Assembly (NCBI GenBank): GCA_903913865.1
Contig: CAIWMU010000043.1
Coordinates: 1 to 33,645, forward strand
Length of the DNA stretch: 33,645 nt
Origin: an uncultured Verrucomicrobia subdivision 3 bacterium
GTDB lineage: Bacteria; Verrucomicrobiota; Verrucomicrobiia; Limisphaerales; UBA8199
Reading direction: 5' to 3'
Shown in pieces: positions 1 through 7,791 of the stretch (position 1 is the stretch's first letter; the number at the start of each line of letters is the position of its first letter). The notes below the pieces were generated by a model, which ran no database searches, was not told the DNA's origin, and saw only the letters and a list, made by a program, of their open reading frames with translations. A program made the translations under genes and the position numbers.

Positions 1-2
1 AC

Positions 3-143
3 CAGAAGGACGGATTGGTAACCCTTGCCCGCGAGTGCCGTTTTGTTGCGTTTGATGAACACGATGGACCAACCCTACGGAATCGGAGGGAAGCGGGCAA
101 GAACAATAGCAATATATTAGAGACAACCGATAAACCTCTATAA
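3..143 (+). CDS. Possible 3' end of an unidentified gene (partial)
   Basis: One plus-strand frame is open from the left edge of the window to a TAA at 141-143, giving 46 residues that begin QKDGLVTLARECRFVAFDEH. The other two plus-strand frames hit stops early. The peptide is hydrophilic and has no motif I recognise. If real, it is the C-terminus of a gene lying to the left and convergent with the minus-strand fragment that ends at 173. A 46-codon open frame at an edge can easily arise by chance, so this is a weak call. Confidence 0.22.
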   Translation, partial: QKDGLVTLARECRFVAFDEHDGPTLRNRREAGKNNSNILETTDKPL

Positions 144-172
144 ATAGCAGTCTGTATTATCTAAAACCCACT

Positions 173-484
173 TTAATTGACAAATATAGGGGGAACATCA
201 GTCTGATCACCCCCCGAATTGGCTTCGGCATATGCACGGTAGTCCTTTACCCGTGTGTCCCAAATCGAGAATGCGGGGATGCCCGGCACGCCGGTGAATA
301 CCATTCCCAGAGTGTTAGTCCACCGGTGACCGATGCTGAAGGAAACGGGTGCCTGAATCAGGTTAACCGGGGACGGGCTGTCTCCTGACTCCCCAAGACA
401 GTGGCCACCAGGCAGGCACACCACAAGCCAGAGAACAAATCTCCTCAGGGCAATTTCACCGGACAAAAGGGATTTGATATTCAT
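173..484 (-). pseudogene. Truncated formylglycine-generating-enzyme-like (SUMF1 domain) remnant
   Basis: This 103-residue frame starts at an ATG (482-484) and begins with a hydrophobic export-like segment (residues about 12-30, FVLWLVVCLPGGHCLG). It then carries NTLGMVFTGVPG (about 57-68) and FSIWDTRVKDYRAYAEAN (about 72-89). That order, N(S/T)LGM-F-x-VPG followed by FSIW(D/E)TRVKDY, is the N-terminal signature of SUMF1/FGE-sulfatase-domain proteins in PVC bacteria, recognised from memory. Complete domains of this family run to roughly 250 residues. Here the frame stops about 14 residues after the signature, and I see no continuation in the next 172 bases on this strand. It is most simply a decayed gene. 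A short secreted protein is possible but less likely. Confidence 0.55.
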
Positions 485-832
485 ATGGGAGCTTCATGTG
501 TGGAAGTCGGACTTCATGGCTGCTGATAAGAGGCCAATGGAAACAGCCGCCTGCAATTGGCGTTGCGAGGGCAGGCGGGAATTCGACTCCACGCTGAATT
601 GTCATGACCGCAGCCTACCCCCTGCGAATTGCCCGTCAACCGGCAACTTCCCGTGCTGGAATTCTCGTGGGTATCCCGACCGCTGACCTCTTCTGAGGAG
701 CATTCAAATCCCCGCCCCGCCCTGGAGCGCGAACTGACGTTTCGTCGGGCATGAGTGCGCCGACCTCGCTGGTTGATGTGGAAATTTGGGGCTGACACTA
801 TCCGCCAGTGGCGTATTGTGCGGTATGTGGAA
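485..832. other. Gene-free spacer between the FGE-like remnant and the HigBA locus
   Basis: This 348-bp stretch separates the minus-strand SUMF1-like remnant from the plus-strand toxin frame. Frames here are short or overlap the neighbours antisense, and none has a protein-like composition. The toxin frame is open upstream of its ATG back to about 755, but those extra residues do not fit the toxin family. Any promoter for the toxin-antitoxin pair must lie here. I could not identify convincing -35/-10 boxes. Confidence 0.4.
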
Positions 833-1144
833 ATGATTGTGACGCCCACGTTCACGCGGCTGGTGGGGCAGCTCATGGATGACGATGAGTATGCGAAGCT
901 GCAACTCGCGCTGGTCCTGCGTCCCGATTGGGGCAAGGTCATACCGGGCAGTGGCGGTCTTCACTAACTGCGTTGGGCGGGAAGCGGGCGCGGCAAACGC
1001 GGCGGCCTGCGAGTCATTTACTACTGGCAGACCGCTGACGATCAAATCTGGCGGTTGGTAGCCTATCCGAAGAGCGAGCAAGAAGATTTGTCGCATGATG
1101 AGATCAAGCAACTGAAACGATTGGTGGAAGAATTTGAGTTATGA
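833..1144 (+). pseudogene. higB: HigB2-like (RelE superfamily) toxin interrupted by an in-frame TAA
   Basis: From ATG 833-835 the frame reads MIVTPTFTRLVGQLMDDDEY and continues to IPGSGGLH, followed by TAA at 965-967. The same frame then stays open as LRWAGSGRGKRGGLRVIYYW and onward to TGA at 1142-1144. The GSGGL(R)(K)-R-x-(A)-x-GKGKRGG-x-R-(V/I)-IYY block is the core of HigB2-type mRNA-interferase toxins, which cleave ribosome-bound mRNA. The family normally has RK where this frame has H-stop, so two substitutions explain the lesion and no frameshift is needed. The stop falls at codon 45 of about 103. The last four bases overlap the antitoxin start (ATGA), the arrangement expected of an intact operon. 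As written, the toxin is almost certainly non-functional. A sequencing error at 965 is the main alternative. Confidence 0.8.
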
Positions 1145-1449
1145 AAAGGGAACTTTTTGAAGAATTGAAGCAGAGCCTGCGCGAGGCGAACCTGATCAAA
1201 CGGGGAAAGTTGAAGCCTGGGCGTGTTTTTCGTGTCAACCCTGACTCCAACCTTGTGCGCGTGCGCGGCGAGCTCGGTTTATCGCAGTCGAAGTTTGCGG
1301 CGATTTTAGGAATCAGCGTGGACACGCTGCAGAATTGGGAGCAGGGGCGTCGGACGCCGACCGGGCCGGCAAGGGTGTTGCTGAAGATTGCCGCGAGGCA
1401 TCCTGAGATACTGTTGGAGGTTGCGGAGCCTGTTGGCGCGGAGCGGTGA
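1141..1449 (+). CDS. higA: HigA/NadS-type XRE-family antitoxin
   Basis: This 102-residue protein begins MKRELFEELKQSLREANLIK, the usual N-terminal helix of HigA2/NadS-like antitoxins, followed by a linker. A helix-turn-helix of the XRE type spans about residues 42-75 and includes the block VRGELGLSQSKFAAILGIS and the recognition helix VDTLQNWEQGRR with TPTGPARVLL. In this family the protein neutralises the RelE-like toxin and represses its own operon by binding upstream. The start codon overlaps the toxin stop as ATGA, so the two were translationally coupled. Because the toxin frame upstream is broken, this antitoxin is probably an orphan, kept as a repressor or simply not yet lost. The length matches family norms and the frame is intact. 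Confidence 0.88.
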   Translation: MKRELFEELKQSLREANLIKRGKLKPGRVFRVNPDSNLVRVRGELGLSQSKFAAILGISVDTLQNWEQGRRTPTGPARVLLKIAARHPEILLEVAEPVGAER

Positions 1450-1940
1450 GGCACCGGGCGGCGGCGGCGGGACGGACGGCGGAGAGGATGATGCGCCATA
1501 GGATGAATGCGACCGAACCCACCGCTGATGACGAGCCAACGCCAACCGAACGGCTGCCAGCACGGGAGGCGAGGACAAAACTGCTCAAGAGAACCGCGCA
1601 CAACCCGGAGCGGCAGCGGCAACGTAACGGGCTGGAAATAGGTCACCGGCCGGATCAAAACCAACTATTTGCCCCCTGAATCCCGATTTCGGCGATCTTG
1701 AAAATTGAGCACCTACTGCTCAAAATGCACGGACGGCCCTTAACTGCCTGTGAACCAATACTGTTCCATCATGCACATTTCAAGAGGGGGGCAGGAAACC
1801 GGGCATTTTCCCGGCCGGTGACGGCGGCTTCCATCACATGCCGGGATGATTCCCTGTCGGTTACTTGAGCCAGTCCAAATCCAGGGCACCCTGCCACAGC
1901 AGGAGCTCATTGCGGAGGGCAACCGGTTTGACTGTGCTGA
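1450..1940. other. Gene-free spacer with inverted repeats between higA and the DUF6786-like gene
   Basis: I see no credible coding frame in these 491 bp. The open frames are low-complexity Arg/Ala/Pro-rich strings typical of GC-rich non-coding DNA. The spacer lies between two convergent genes and holds two dyads. One is a 7-bp-arm hairpin TTGAGCA-cctac-TGCTCAA at 1705-1723. The other is a perfect 12-bp inverted repeat, GTCACCGGCCGG at 1642-1653 and CCGGCCGGTGAC at 1811-1822, whose centre lies near the small hairpin. Neither is followed by a clear T-run, so bidirectional termination is only a guess. Confidence 0.4.
1705..1723. terminator. Weak hairpin, possible bidirectional terminator
   Basis: The arms TTGAGCA and TGCTCAA pair perfectly over 7 bp with a 5-base loop. 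The hairpin is bordered by an A-run on each side, so RNA from the minus strand would end in a short U-containing tail. It sits between convergent genes, where a two-way terminator is expected. The stem is short and AT-containing, hence the low confidence. Confidence 0.25.
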
Positions 1941-3182
1941 TTACTTTGTCCTCAGGGCATTTGCGATGTCAGCCAGGGGCACACCCAACGCGGCACGGGA
2001 TACCTTGTCCAGCGCAGCCTCGGATCCGCTCAAATGGAACGTGCGATGAACATGGGTGAGGCTCTTGCCCGGTTTCAGGGCAGCCGCAGGTGAGGAGGAC
2101 TCCAGCTCGTAAAACGGCCCCAAAGGCTTGGCCCCGGGAGAGGGTGCTCCGTCATTGTAGCTGTTGGCCACATCCCCGCCAAACGGCTGGTCCTGAATCT
2201 TCCACTGGGAATTCACATAGTCCGTGACCCCTTCCGGTTGCGTGAACTGCACGACGGTCAGCACCTTGTTCGCAGCGTCATAACTCCCCAATACCGCTTT
2301 GCTGCGCCTTGGGTTGATGCCTATCTTGCTCCTAAACTGCCCATCCCCGCTGAAGAATATGGCGTCATCCCTGACCACCAGACGGTCGGGGGGGATCTGG
2401 CCGAAATAGTCCGAGACAACCTTCTTGCCGAGAGCAGCCTCATCCCCGGCCTTGATTGGAACCACAATCGTCGTCAGGGGCCCTGGATTGAACATCCCAA
2501 GGATCCAAACGGAGAGCAAACCGGTTTCCTTCCGCCACGGCTCCCCACCCGCATTCCGGATCTTGTTGTTCGACTCGTAGGCCACAAGGTTGAGCGTCGG
2601 GGGAGACTTCACCCCCAGCGCCTTCCAGGCTGAACCTGCCGCGAGCAGTTTCACCTCCCGCTCCACATTCACCTCGAAACGGGTGCCTGAATAATTGGTC
2701 AACCCGAACTGGGCGCTGAACGTCGCGGAGGAGCCTGTTTGCTTCACAACATCGTAGGCCATCGTGTCGAGGGGGGCGGGTGTGAACCAGTCGGCCAGTT
2801 CAAACTTCGCCCCTCTGGCGAAGAAAATGGAGAATTGCCCCCCCTCAGGCCCGAGCCAGAAGCGGTCCTCGCCGCCGAAGACGTTGATGTGCGGCTGCAG
2901 TTTGCCCGATGCGATGAGGTCTCTGTTGATCCATCCGTAGCTCAGTCCGGCATCCCCCCCGGAACTGCTCGTCATCACCCGACCCTGCCAGGCCGGGGCG
3001 ATGGCGACCCGACCCGACCCGTGTTGGTCGCTCAGTACAATCAGTTTGGTGTGCTGCCTCAAGAACGCTGAGTCGTCTCCAAAACTGGCTGCCTCTGAGT
3101 TCGTAATGGCCAGGCCGGAGGAAAACAACGCCAACGCGGTGACACCACTTGGAATAACTCCTGCAAGACTATGGGTTTTCAT
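1941..3182 (-). CDS. Secreted DUF6786-like protein of possible carbohydrate-related function
   Basis: This 413-residue protein starts at ATG 3180-3182 and has an N-terminal export signal (about residues 1-32) with a hydrophobic stretch followed by ITNSEAASFG. The body is rich in beta-type sequence. It includes HGSGRVAIAPAWQGRVMTSS (about 54-73) and FGGEDRFWLGPEGGQFSIFF (about 102-121), which I associate from memory with the DUF6786 family of PVC and Bacteroidota proteins. The pattern resembles galactose-mutarotase-like sandwich folds, but no catalytic residues can be assigned. It lies 288 bp downstream of the GH116-like gene on the same strand, which hints at a shared glycan-related role. Co-transcription is unproven because of the gap. 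The family name is moderately sure and the function is unknown. Confidence 0.75.
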   Translation of the reverse strand: MKTHSLAGVIPSGVTALALFSSGLAITNSEAASFGDDSAFLRQHTKLIVLSDQHGSGRVAIAPAWQGRVMTSSSGGDAGLSYGWINRDLIASGKLQPHINVFGGEDRFWLGPEGGQFSIFFARGAKFELADWFTPAPLDTMAYDVVKQTGSSATFSAQFGLTNYSGTRFEVNVEREVKLLAAGSAWKALGVKSPPTLNLVAYESNNKIRNAGGEPWRKETGLLSVWILGMFNPGPLTTIVVPIKAGDEAALGKKVVSDYFGQIPPDRLVVRDDAIFFSGDGQFRSKIGINPRRSKAVLGSYDAANKVLTVVQFTQPEGVTDYVNSQWKIQDQPFGGDVANSYNDGAPSPGAKPLGPFYELESSSPAAALKPGKSLTHVHRTFHLSGSEAALDKVSRAALGVPLADIANALRTK

Positions 3183-3470
3183 TCAGTGTTTGTGCTTTGT
3201 GTAAGGTTGATGTTCACTGCTTCATGTTCCACAGGCGCATCCCACCTGGAGGAATCGGTACCTCCGGCAGGATGCCCATAATGGCTGAAGGACAGAAGGC
3301 TTTTTTGGCCCGGAAAAGGGTGAATGGATGGCGCATGCCTGTGATTCAGGATGTTCCCGCCAGCGGTATCCATGTTCCAAAGGGGCATGATCCCGGGGGA
3401 TGCCACGGGATGCCCAACAGCGATGCGCTTTCCAGCTTTCATAAGGCAGCAACCATACCACGATCGTGAA

Positions 3471-6400
3471 TCAACCGATTAACGCCAGCTCAAATTCCAG
3501 CCGGGCACCCCTGGTGATCGTCAATTTCTCAGCGAAGGTCACTTCTACCCTTGTTCCCTTCTGCGCAAAACCAGCCCCGATCTTCTTCGACCCCAATCTC
3601 GCATTGAGGGTGGCCACTTTGCTGTTGGCTGGAACATCGACGGTGACGGTGACCAGCTGCAACCTGCCATGCTTGATCTCGATGGAATGAGACTGCCGGG
3701 CAACCGACCGGTGCTGGCCGTAGGTGCCCCAGCCTTCAGCGCAGGTAAAGGCGGCCTTGAATTCCTCCGGAGTCAGCCGGGGTGAGAATCCGATCCGCCC
3801 CGAGGGGCCGTGATATTCGAAGCCGGACGCTGCGATAAACACTCCATAGCTGGCCATGCTGCGGACATAATGGTCGCCACACTCGATCTCGTTCCACGGG
3901 TTCCGCCGGGATGCGTGATACCGGTCATGGACGGCACGGGTGACCGCCATCCCCTCCGTGATCATCCCTTCCCACAGCATGTGCCCTGCTGCCTGATATT
4001 CAAAGCCGTTCATGCACTCGTTGAAATAGCCTGCCGCCCAATCAGGACCCTTCCCCTTTGCCTGGTCGTAATCCCAATCGGCACGGGGAAAGGAGCACAT
4101 CAACAACCCGGCCTCACCGGGCATCGCATACCACCGCCCTGCTTTATAGGCTTTCCTGTAGGGGCCAACATCAGGTGTGAAATTATACGTCCAGAGAGAG
4201 CGGAGCGCGGCCCTTGTTTCCTTCTCCGGCAGGACGCGTGGCAGACCCACTTGAAACGCCCAACTCTGCCCCATGACCTGATCAATCTCGCAGCCTGTGC
4301 CCGAATTGATGGAGTCCAGATGCCCCTGGTCAACCTTGTTCATGAAGTAGTCGTTTTCAAACAACCTGGAAACGAGATTGGTCTGGCCGGCTTCAAAAAT
4401 CTGGCGACATCTGGCTGCAAAGTCGCGGTCCCCGACCTCAATCGCCATCTCCTCGGCAGCGAGCAAGGCTGCCAGATAAAGACTGCTCAACCAGGCGACA
4501 GGCCCATACCAGTCCGTGTCGAGGGTGTTGTGCTGGTTGCTGTCAATCAAGCCGTCCCCGTCAGCATCCTTGGTGATCAGCCATTCGGTCGCTTTCTTGA
4601 ATCTGGGCCAGTTGTTTTTCAGAAAGGTGTCATCGGCAGTCATCTGGTGTTCCCGGAGGGCACGCAGGATCGCGCCCGCCTGGGCATCGATCGCCGGAAT
4701 ATTGTTGAACTCCCCACGAAAATGGATCGCCCCGTCCTGCTGGAGTCCGAGGCCGAAATCGACCTTCTCCCTCATCATTCGCTCCAATTCCGGAAACAAA
4801 CGGGCCATGGCATGGGCATAGTGCCACACGTGCCCGCATGTTCCCTCACAGCACCCAACACCCTCCCAGCTGTAGAAACGCCCATTGCCAAACCTGTGGC
4901 ATGTGGATGTCGCCAGAATGGATGTGTTCAGGAATGTGCGATCCAGAAACCAGTATGGAAGCGATGAGTCATACCATGTGTCATGCCATAGCCTGGTCTG
5001 GGAGGCCAGTTGATCGAAATTCGTGGCCAGATAGGATGCCACCGAGATGGCAGACTTGAACCTGGCTCCGTAGAACCTCCCGGGCGGCAGGCGGTTCATC
5101 TTCAGGTTCGCCATGCACCAGGTCACTGCAAAAGTGACTTTGACCGACTTTCCCGAACCCAGCTTAAACCGGTGGGCCAATGACCCGAGCAACTTCTGAC
5201 CAAACTGCATTGTTGCAGAATCGGTGGTGAGGGCGGAAGTTGAGAAAATTCCTCCGGGCACACCATTTGTTGGGAGACATGGATTTCCAATGTCTCCGGA
5301 CTGGGGGTTCAGGAGGGCCAGCCCCATGGAACCAAAGTCCTCCTCGCTGGCCAGTGGACCCACCGGATGGCGGGGACGGTCACTAAAAACGATGTCATCC
5401 ACGCTGATGTTGCCCCAATCGGATGTCTGGTCATCCACAATCACCAGTTGGCCGGTCTTGCCCATCCACTGCCGCACATCCCAGCTCATGGGCTCGAGAT
5501 GATTATTGGCCGCACCTGTGGCCGAGATGACGACGACCTCATCGATAAGAAGATTCATACAGGTGCGGCCCTTGTGATTGCCGCCCCCGATAAGGAAGGT
5601 GATGTAGTTGCGCTCGATCGTGAACGGACGACCAGTAAGCCGGCCAACAGCATCATCCTTTTCCCTGACCTCACGTCCGGGTGCTGATGCATGACTGTTC
5701 ACGAGACGCTTCCCCGCCGCCCCCACATCCCCCTGGTATTCGGGTATCCGGGCCACCTCAATCGGGCCATTTCCGAACGCCGTCCCCGTCACAGCCCAGT
5801 TTCCGTATGTTTCGCTCTCGAAGTCCTCGAAGACGATATTCGGGCGCTCACTCGGGGTTCCCGGGGGCAAATCCTCCGCCGTGCATTCGAGGAAGAGGAA
5901 GGCGGGATCACGAACGATACGATTCCGGCGGATGCCATCACGCTTCTGGCCGCTGTAAAGACAGACTGCGTTTTCAATCCACCCGGCCAATTCCCCTTCC
6001 ACGTGGGTGGAACCGGTGTTCCTGATTGTGAATTCAAGAATCGTTGCCGGAAGGGATGAATCCTCGACGCTCAGGGGAATGAAGGGTGAGAACGCTTCCA
6101 GCCCCACAGTTACCGGGCAGTCGGGATCAGCATATTCGACGTAGCCGATGGGGTATTCCCCGGTGAATGTGACACTTTTCCAATGATTCGCGTCCATCGC
6201 CCTCTCTTGTGCCTTCCCCTCGCACATCAATCGCAGGGCGAAGCCCTGATCGAGCGGGGAGGAGGCCTTCATTGGCTTGGCATAGTGCTCGGCGTCGGTG
6301 TTGAGCTTCCGGTTGAAGATGTCCCAGTGCCACAGTTTCCCATCCCCGCCGAGATAAAGCTGTCCGGCACATATCCCTCCGACCGGCATGCCGATGCTCT

Positions 6401-6665
6401 CCAGTTCCCTGCCTTTATAGCGTGTCCGTTCACCACGGGCTGTGAGGGACTTAACCCACTCGGGGGAAAGCTTCTTGTCAGCCGGAACCAGTTTCTCGAA
6501 GTCGGATCGGCTGAAGGGGCCGGCCATCGATGAAGTCCACGGCTCGAATGCCACCGCAGCAACCCCGAGGCCGATTTGCCTCAGAAAATCACGCCGACCA
6601 TAGGATGGCCCGGCACAGCCACAGTTGCCGCTGCCACAGTTCGTATTACCCGGATTCTCTTTCAT
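3471..6665 (-). CDS. Tat-exported GH116-like glycoside hydrolase with an inserted binding module
   Basis: This protein has 1064 residues. A Cys/Gly-rich start is followed by a twin-arginine signal (GRRDFLRQIGLGVAA, about 23-37), suggesting folded export. An N-terminal beta-domain (about 80-275 and 433-530) resembles the GBA2/GH116 N-terminal region, including GMPVGGICAGQLYLGGDG. Within it, about 276-432 is an extra module starting FEDFESETYGNWAVTGTAFG and ending WGNISVDDIVFSDRP, like the module found in bacterial GH32 levanase-type enzymes. The alpha/alpha barrel (about 560-960) has CCEGTCGHVWHYAHAMARLF, with Glu607 as candidate nucleophile, and LDTDWYGPVAWLSSLYLAAL, with Asp716 or Asp718 as candidate acid/base, by analogy with the Glu and Asp pair of GH116 enzymes. 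GH116 members cleave beta-glucosides or beta-xylosides, but the substrate here cannot be told. The start ATG at 6663-6665 has no Shine-Dalgarno sequence. Confidence 0.9.
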   Translation of the reverse strand: MKENPGNTNCGSGNCGCAGPSYGRRDFLRQIGLGVAAVAFEPWTSSMAGPFSRSDFEKLVPADKKLSPEWVKSLTARGERTRYKGRELESIGMPVGGICAGQLYLGGDGKLWHWDIFNRKLNTDAEHYAKPMKASSPLDQGFALRLMCEGKAQERAMDANHWKSVTFTGEYPIGYVEYADPDCPVTVGLEAFSPFIPLSVEDSSLPATILEFTIRNTGSTHVEGELAGWIENAVCLYSGQKRDGIRRNRIVRDPAFLFLECTAEDLPPGTPSERPNIVFEDFESETYGNWAVTGTAFGNGPIEVARIPEYQGDVGAAGKRLVNSHASAPGREVREKDDAVGRLTGRPFTIERNYITFLIGGGNHKGRTCMNLLIDEVVVISATGAANNHLEPMSWDVRQWMGKTGQLVIVDDQTSDWGNISVDDIVFSDRPRHPVGPLASEEDFGSMGLALLNPQSGDIGNPCLPTNGVPGGIFSTSALTTDSATMQFGQKLLGSLAHRFKLGSGKSVKVTFAVTWCMANLKMNRLPPGRFYGARFKSAISVASYLATNFDQLASQTRLWHDTWYDSSLPYWFLDRTFLNTSILATSTCHRFGNGRFYSWEGVGCCEGTCGHVWHYAHAMARLFPELERMMREKVDFGLGLQQDGAIHFRGEFNNIPAIDAQAGAILRALREHQMTADDTFLKNNWPRFKKATEWLITKDADGDGLIDSNQHNTLDTDWYGPVAWLSSLYLAALLAAEEMAIEVGDRDFAARCRQIFEAGQTNLVSRLFENDYFMNKVDQGHLDSINSGTGCEIDQVMGQSWAFQVGLPRVLPEKETRAALRSLWTYNFTPDVGPYRKAYKAGRWYAMPGEAGLLMCSFPRADWDYDQAKGKGPDWAAGYFNECMNGFEYQAAGHMLWEGMITEGMAVTRAVHDRYHASRRNPWNEIECGDHYVRSMASYGVFIAASGFEYHGPSGRIGFSPRLTPEEFKAAFTCAEGWGTYGQHRSVARQSHSIEIKHGRLQLVTVTVDVPANSKVATLNARLGSKKIGAGFAQKGTRVEVTFAEKLTITRGARLEFELALIG

Positions 6666-6851
6666 TGGTTCAGGTGGATGGAAAAGCCTACCGTGCTGAC
6701 TAATCCCGGTCGAGCCGAGATGTAATCGGAATCAGTCCTCTTGTGCGTTGAATAGGCGCAACCATGGGAGGGTGCACATGAATGAGATAACTCAAATCGT
6801 TCAAAAAAATACAGCCTCAGATAACGGGCGGACGCCATCCGGTCCCGGACT

Positions 6852-7667
6852 TTACTGGTCCCCCGCCTGGAGCTGGGGATCCCAATACTTGCTATTCTTG
6901 AGGGATGCCGCGGTGGGCACAACGGCAGGTGAGACGGGGGGATTGATGTCACGATCCCGCCTGATTTCGCTGTGGCCATCGTTGAAACTAACAACTCCGA
7001 TCCCTCCGTGCCTATACACATCGACCCCTTCCTTGTAGTCATTGGCCCCCATGCCGGCGAGGGGCCAGAACACATTCAAACACCAGTCTCCCCCGCCCCG
7101 CTTCGGACTGCAGTCGGCCACGAGGAGATTGTCGGATGGCCGCCGGATGCTGGACCGTTTGAAGCCGGGGGCTGTCTTTATTGTGAAGCTTCCAACGCGA
7201 ATCTGGTCCGGACCTCCCAAACCGAGGAACCAGGCGTTATAGCCATATCCCAATCCCTTTCCATTGAACGCCCACTGCCAGCTGACGCCGTTGTCAGTCC
7301 GAGGTCCCTTGAGAGTCGGGCAGTGGAAAACATTGGTCGGGGCATCCTTCATGTTCGATGTGATATAGTAGGCCCAAAAGTTGCCGTTGGGATCACCTGC
7401 AGGGTTGATGTCCGCAGGGAAAACATCGTTGTTTTCGTCGGTGTAATATTGAAAGAAAAGGGATACCTGCCGGAGGTTGCTCAGGCATGCGGTCCGGTTG
7501 GCCTTTTCCTTGGCCCTGCTCAGCGCGGGCAGCAACATCGAAGCGAGAATTGCGATGATCGCAATCACAACCAGCAACTCTATCAGCGTGAACCCAAATG
7601 GCCTGCCGGAGTTGCGCCCGCCGCGCGGCGAGCCACCAGTATTTGCGAACGAAAATGTCTTCTTCAT
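6852..7667 (-). CDS. Type II secretion-type pseudopilin with H-X9-DG motif (DUF1559-like)
   Basis: This 271-residue protein has a long charged leader ending in Gly25, then [20 protein letters not shown]. This is the classic prepilin site: cleavage after Gly, Phe at +1 and Glu at +5. It continues into [20 protein letters not shown]. Near the C-terminus, [19 protein letters not shown] gives the H-X9-DG signature of the large DUF1559/pseudopilin family of PVC bacteria. Such proteins are processed by a prepilin peptidase and are thought to form short periplasmic pseudopili. No peptidase or secretion ATPase is nearby, so the machinery would come from elsewhere in the genome. These genomes carry many copies, often beside large secreted enzymes, as here between the GH116-like gene and the LamG protein gene. 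Confidence 0.93.
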   Translation of the reverse strand: MKKTFSFANTGGSPRGGRNSGRPFGFTLIELLVVIAIIAILASMLLPALSRAKEKANRTACLSNLRQVSLFFQYYTDENNDVFPADINPAGDPNGNFWAYYITSNMKDAPTNVFHCPTLKGPRTDNGVSWQWAFNGKGLGYGYNAWFLGLGGPDQIRVGSFTIKTAPGFKRSSIRRPSDNLLVADCSPKRGGGDWCLNVFWPLAGMGANDYKEGVDVYRHGGIGVVSFNDGHSEIRRDRDINPPVSPAVVPTAASLKNSKYWDPQLQAGDQ

Positions 7668-7731
7668 GTCCTGCGATCAACCCACGGATCCTGCCTGACG
7701 ATAAATGAAACCGCCCCGAACCACATCCCTG

Positions 7732-7769
7732 AAAAATCCGACCGGGGCTTGCCAGTGCCCCGGTCGGAC
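7732..7769 (-). terminator. Rho-independent terminator of the LamG/Ig/NGSFE gene
   Basis: TCCGACCGGGGC (7737-7748) and GCCCCGGTCGGA (7757-7768) form a perfect 12-bp, GC-rich stem with an 8-base loop. On the minus strand it is followed at once by five T (7732-7736 read in reverse). It lies 23 bp beyond the stop of the 7792-11610 gene, so that message ends before the pseudopilin gene. Confidence 0.93.
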
Positions 7770-7791
7770 AAGTTACAACCAGCCGATGCGA

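Noticed and set aside
1446-1679. 77-codon plus-strand frame just after higA
   Set aside because: It is Arg/Ala/Thr-rich low-complexity sequence with no homology I recognise. Overlap with the higA stop alone is not enough to call a gene.
3459-3468. Perfect 10-bp palindrome CACGATCGTG next to the GH116 stop codon
   Set aside because: A 10-bp palindrome is expected by chance at this scale. It has no loop or T-run to act as a terminator and no second copy nearby.
3810-4967. Long plus-strand open frame (385 codons) opposite the GH116-like gene
   Set aside because: It lies wholly antisense to a well-supported enzyme gene, has no family motif, and is Pro/Arg/His-rich, as expected from the complement of GC-rich codons.
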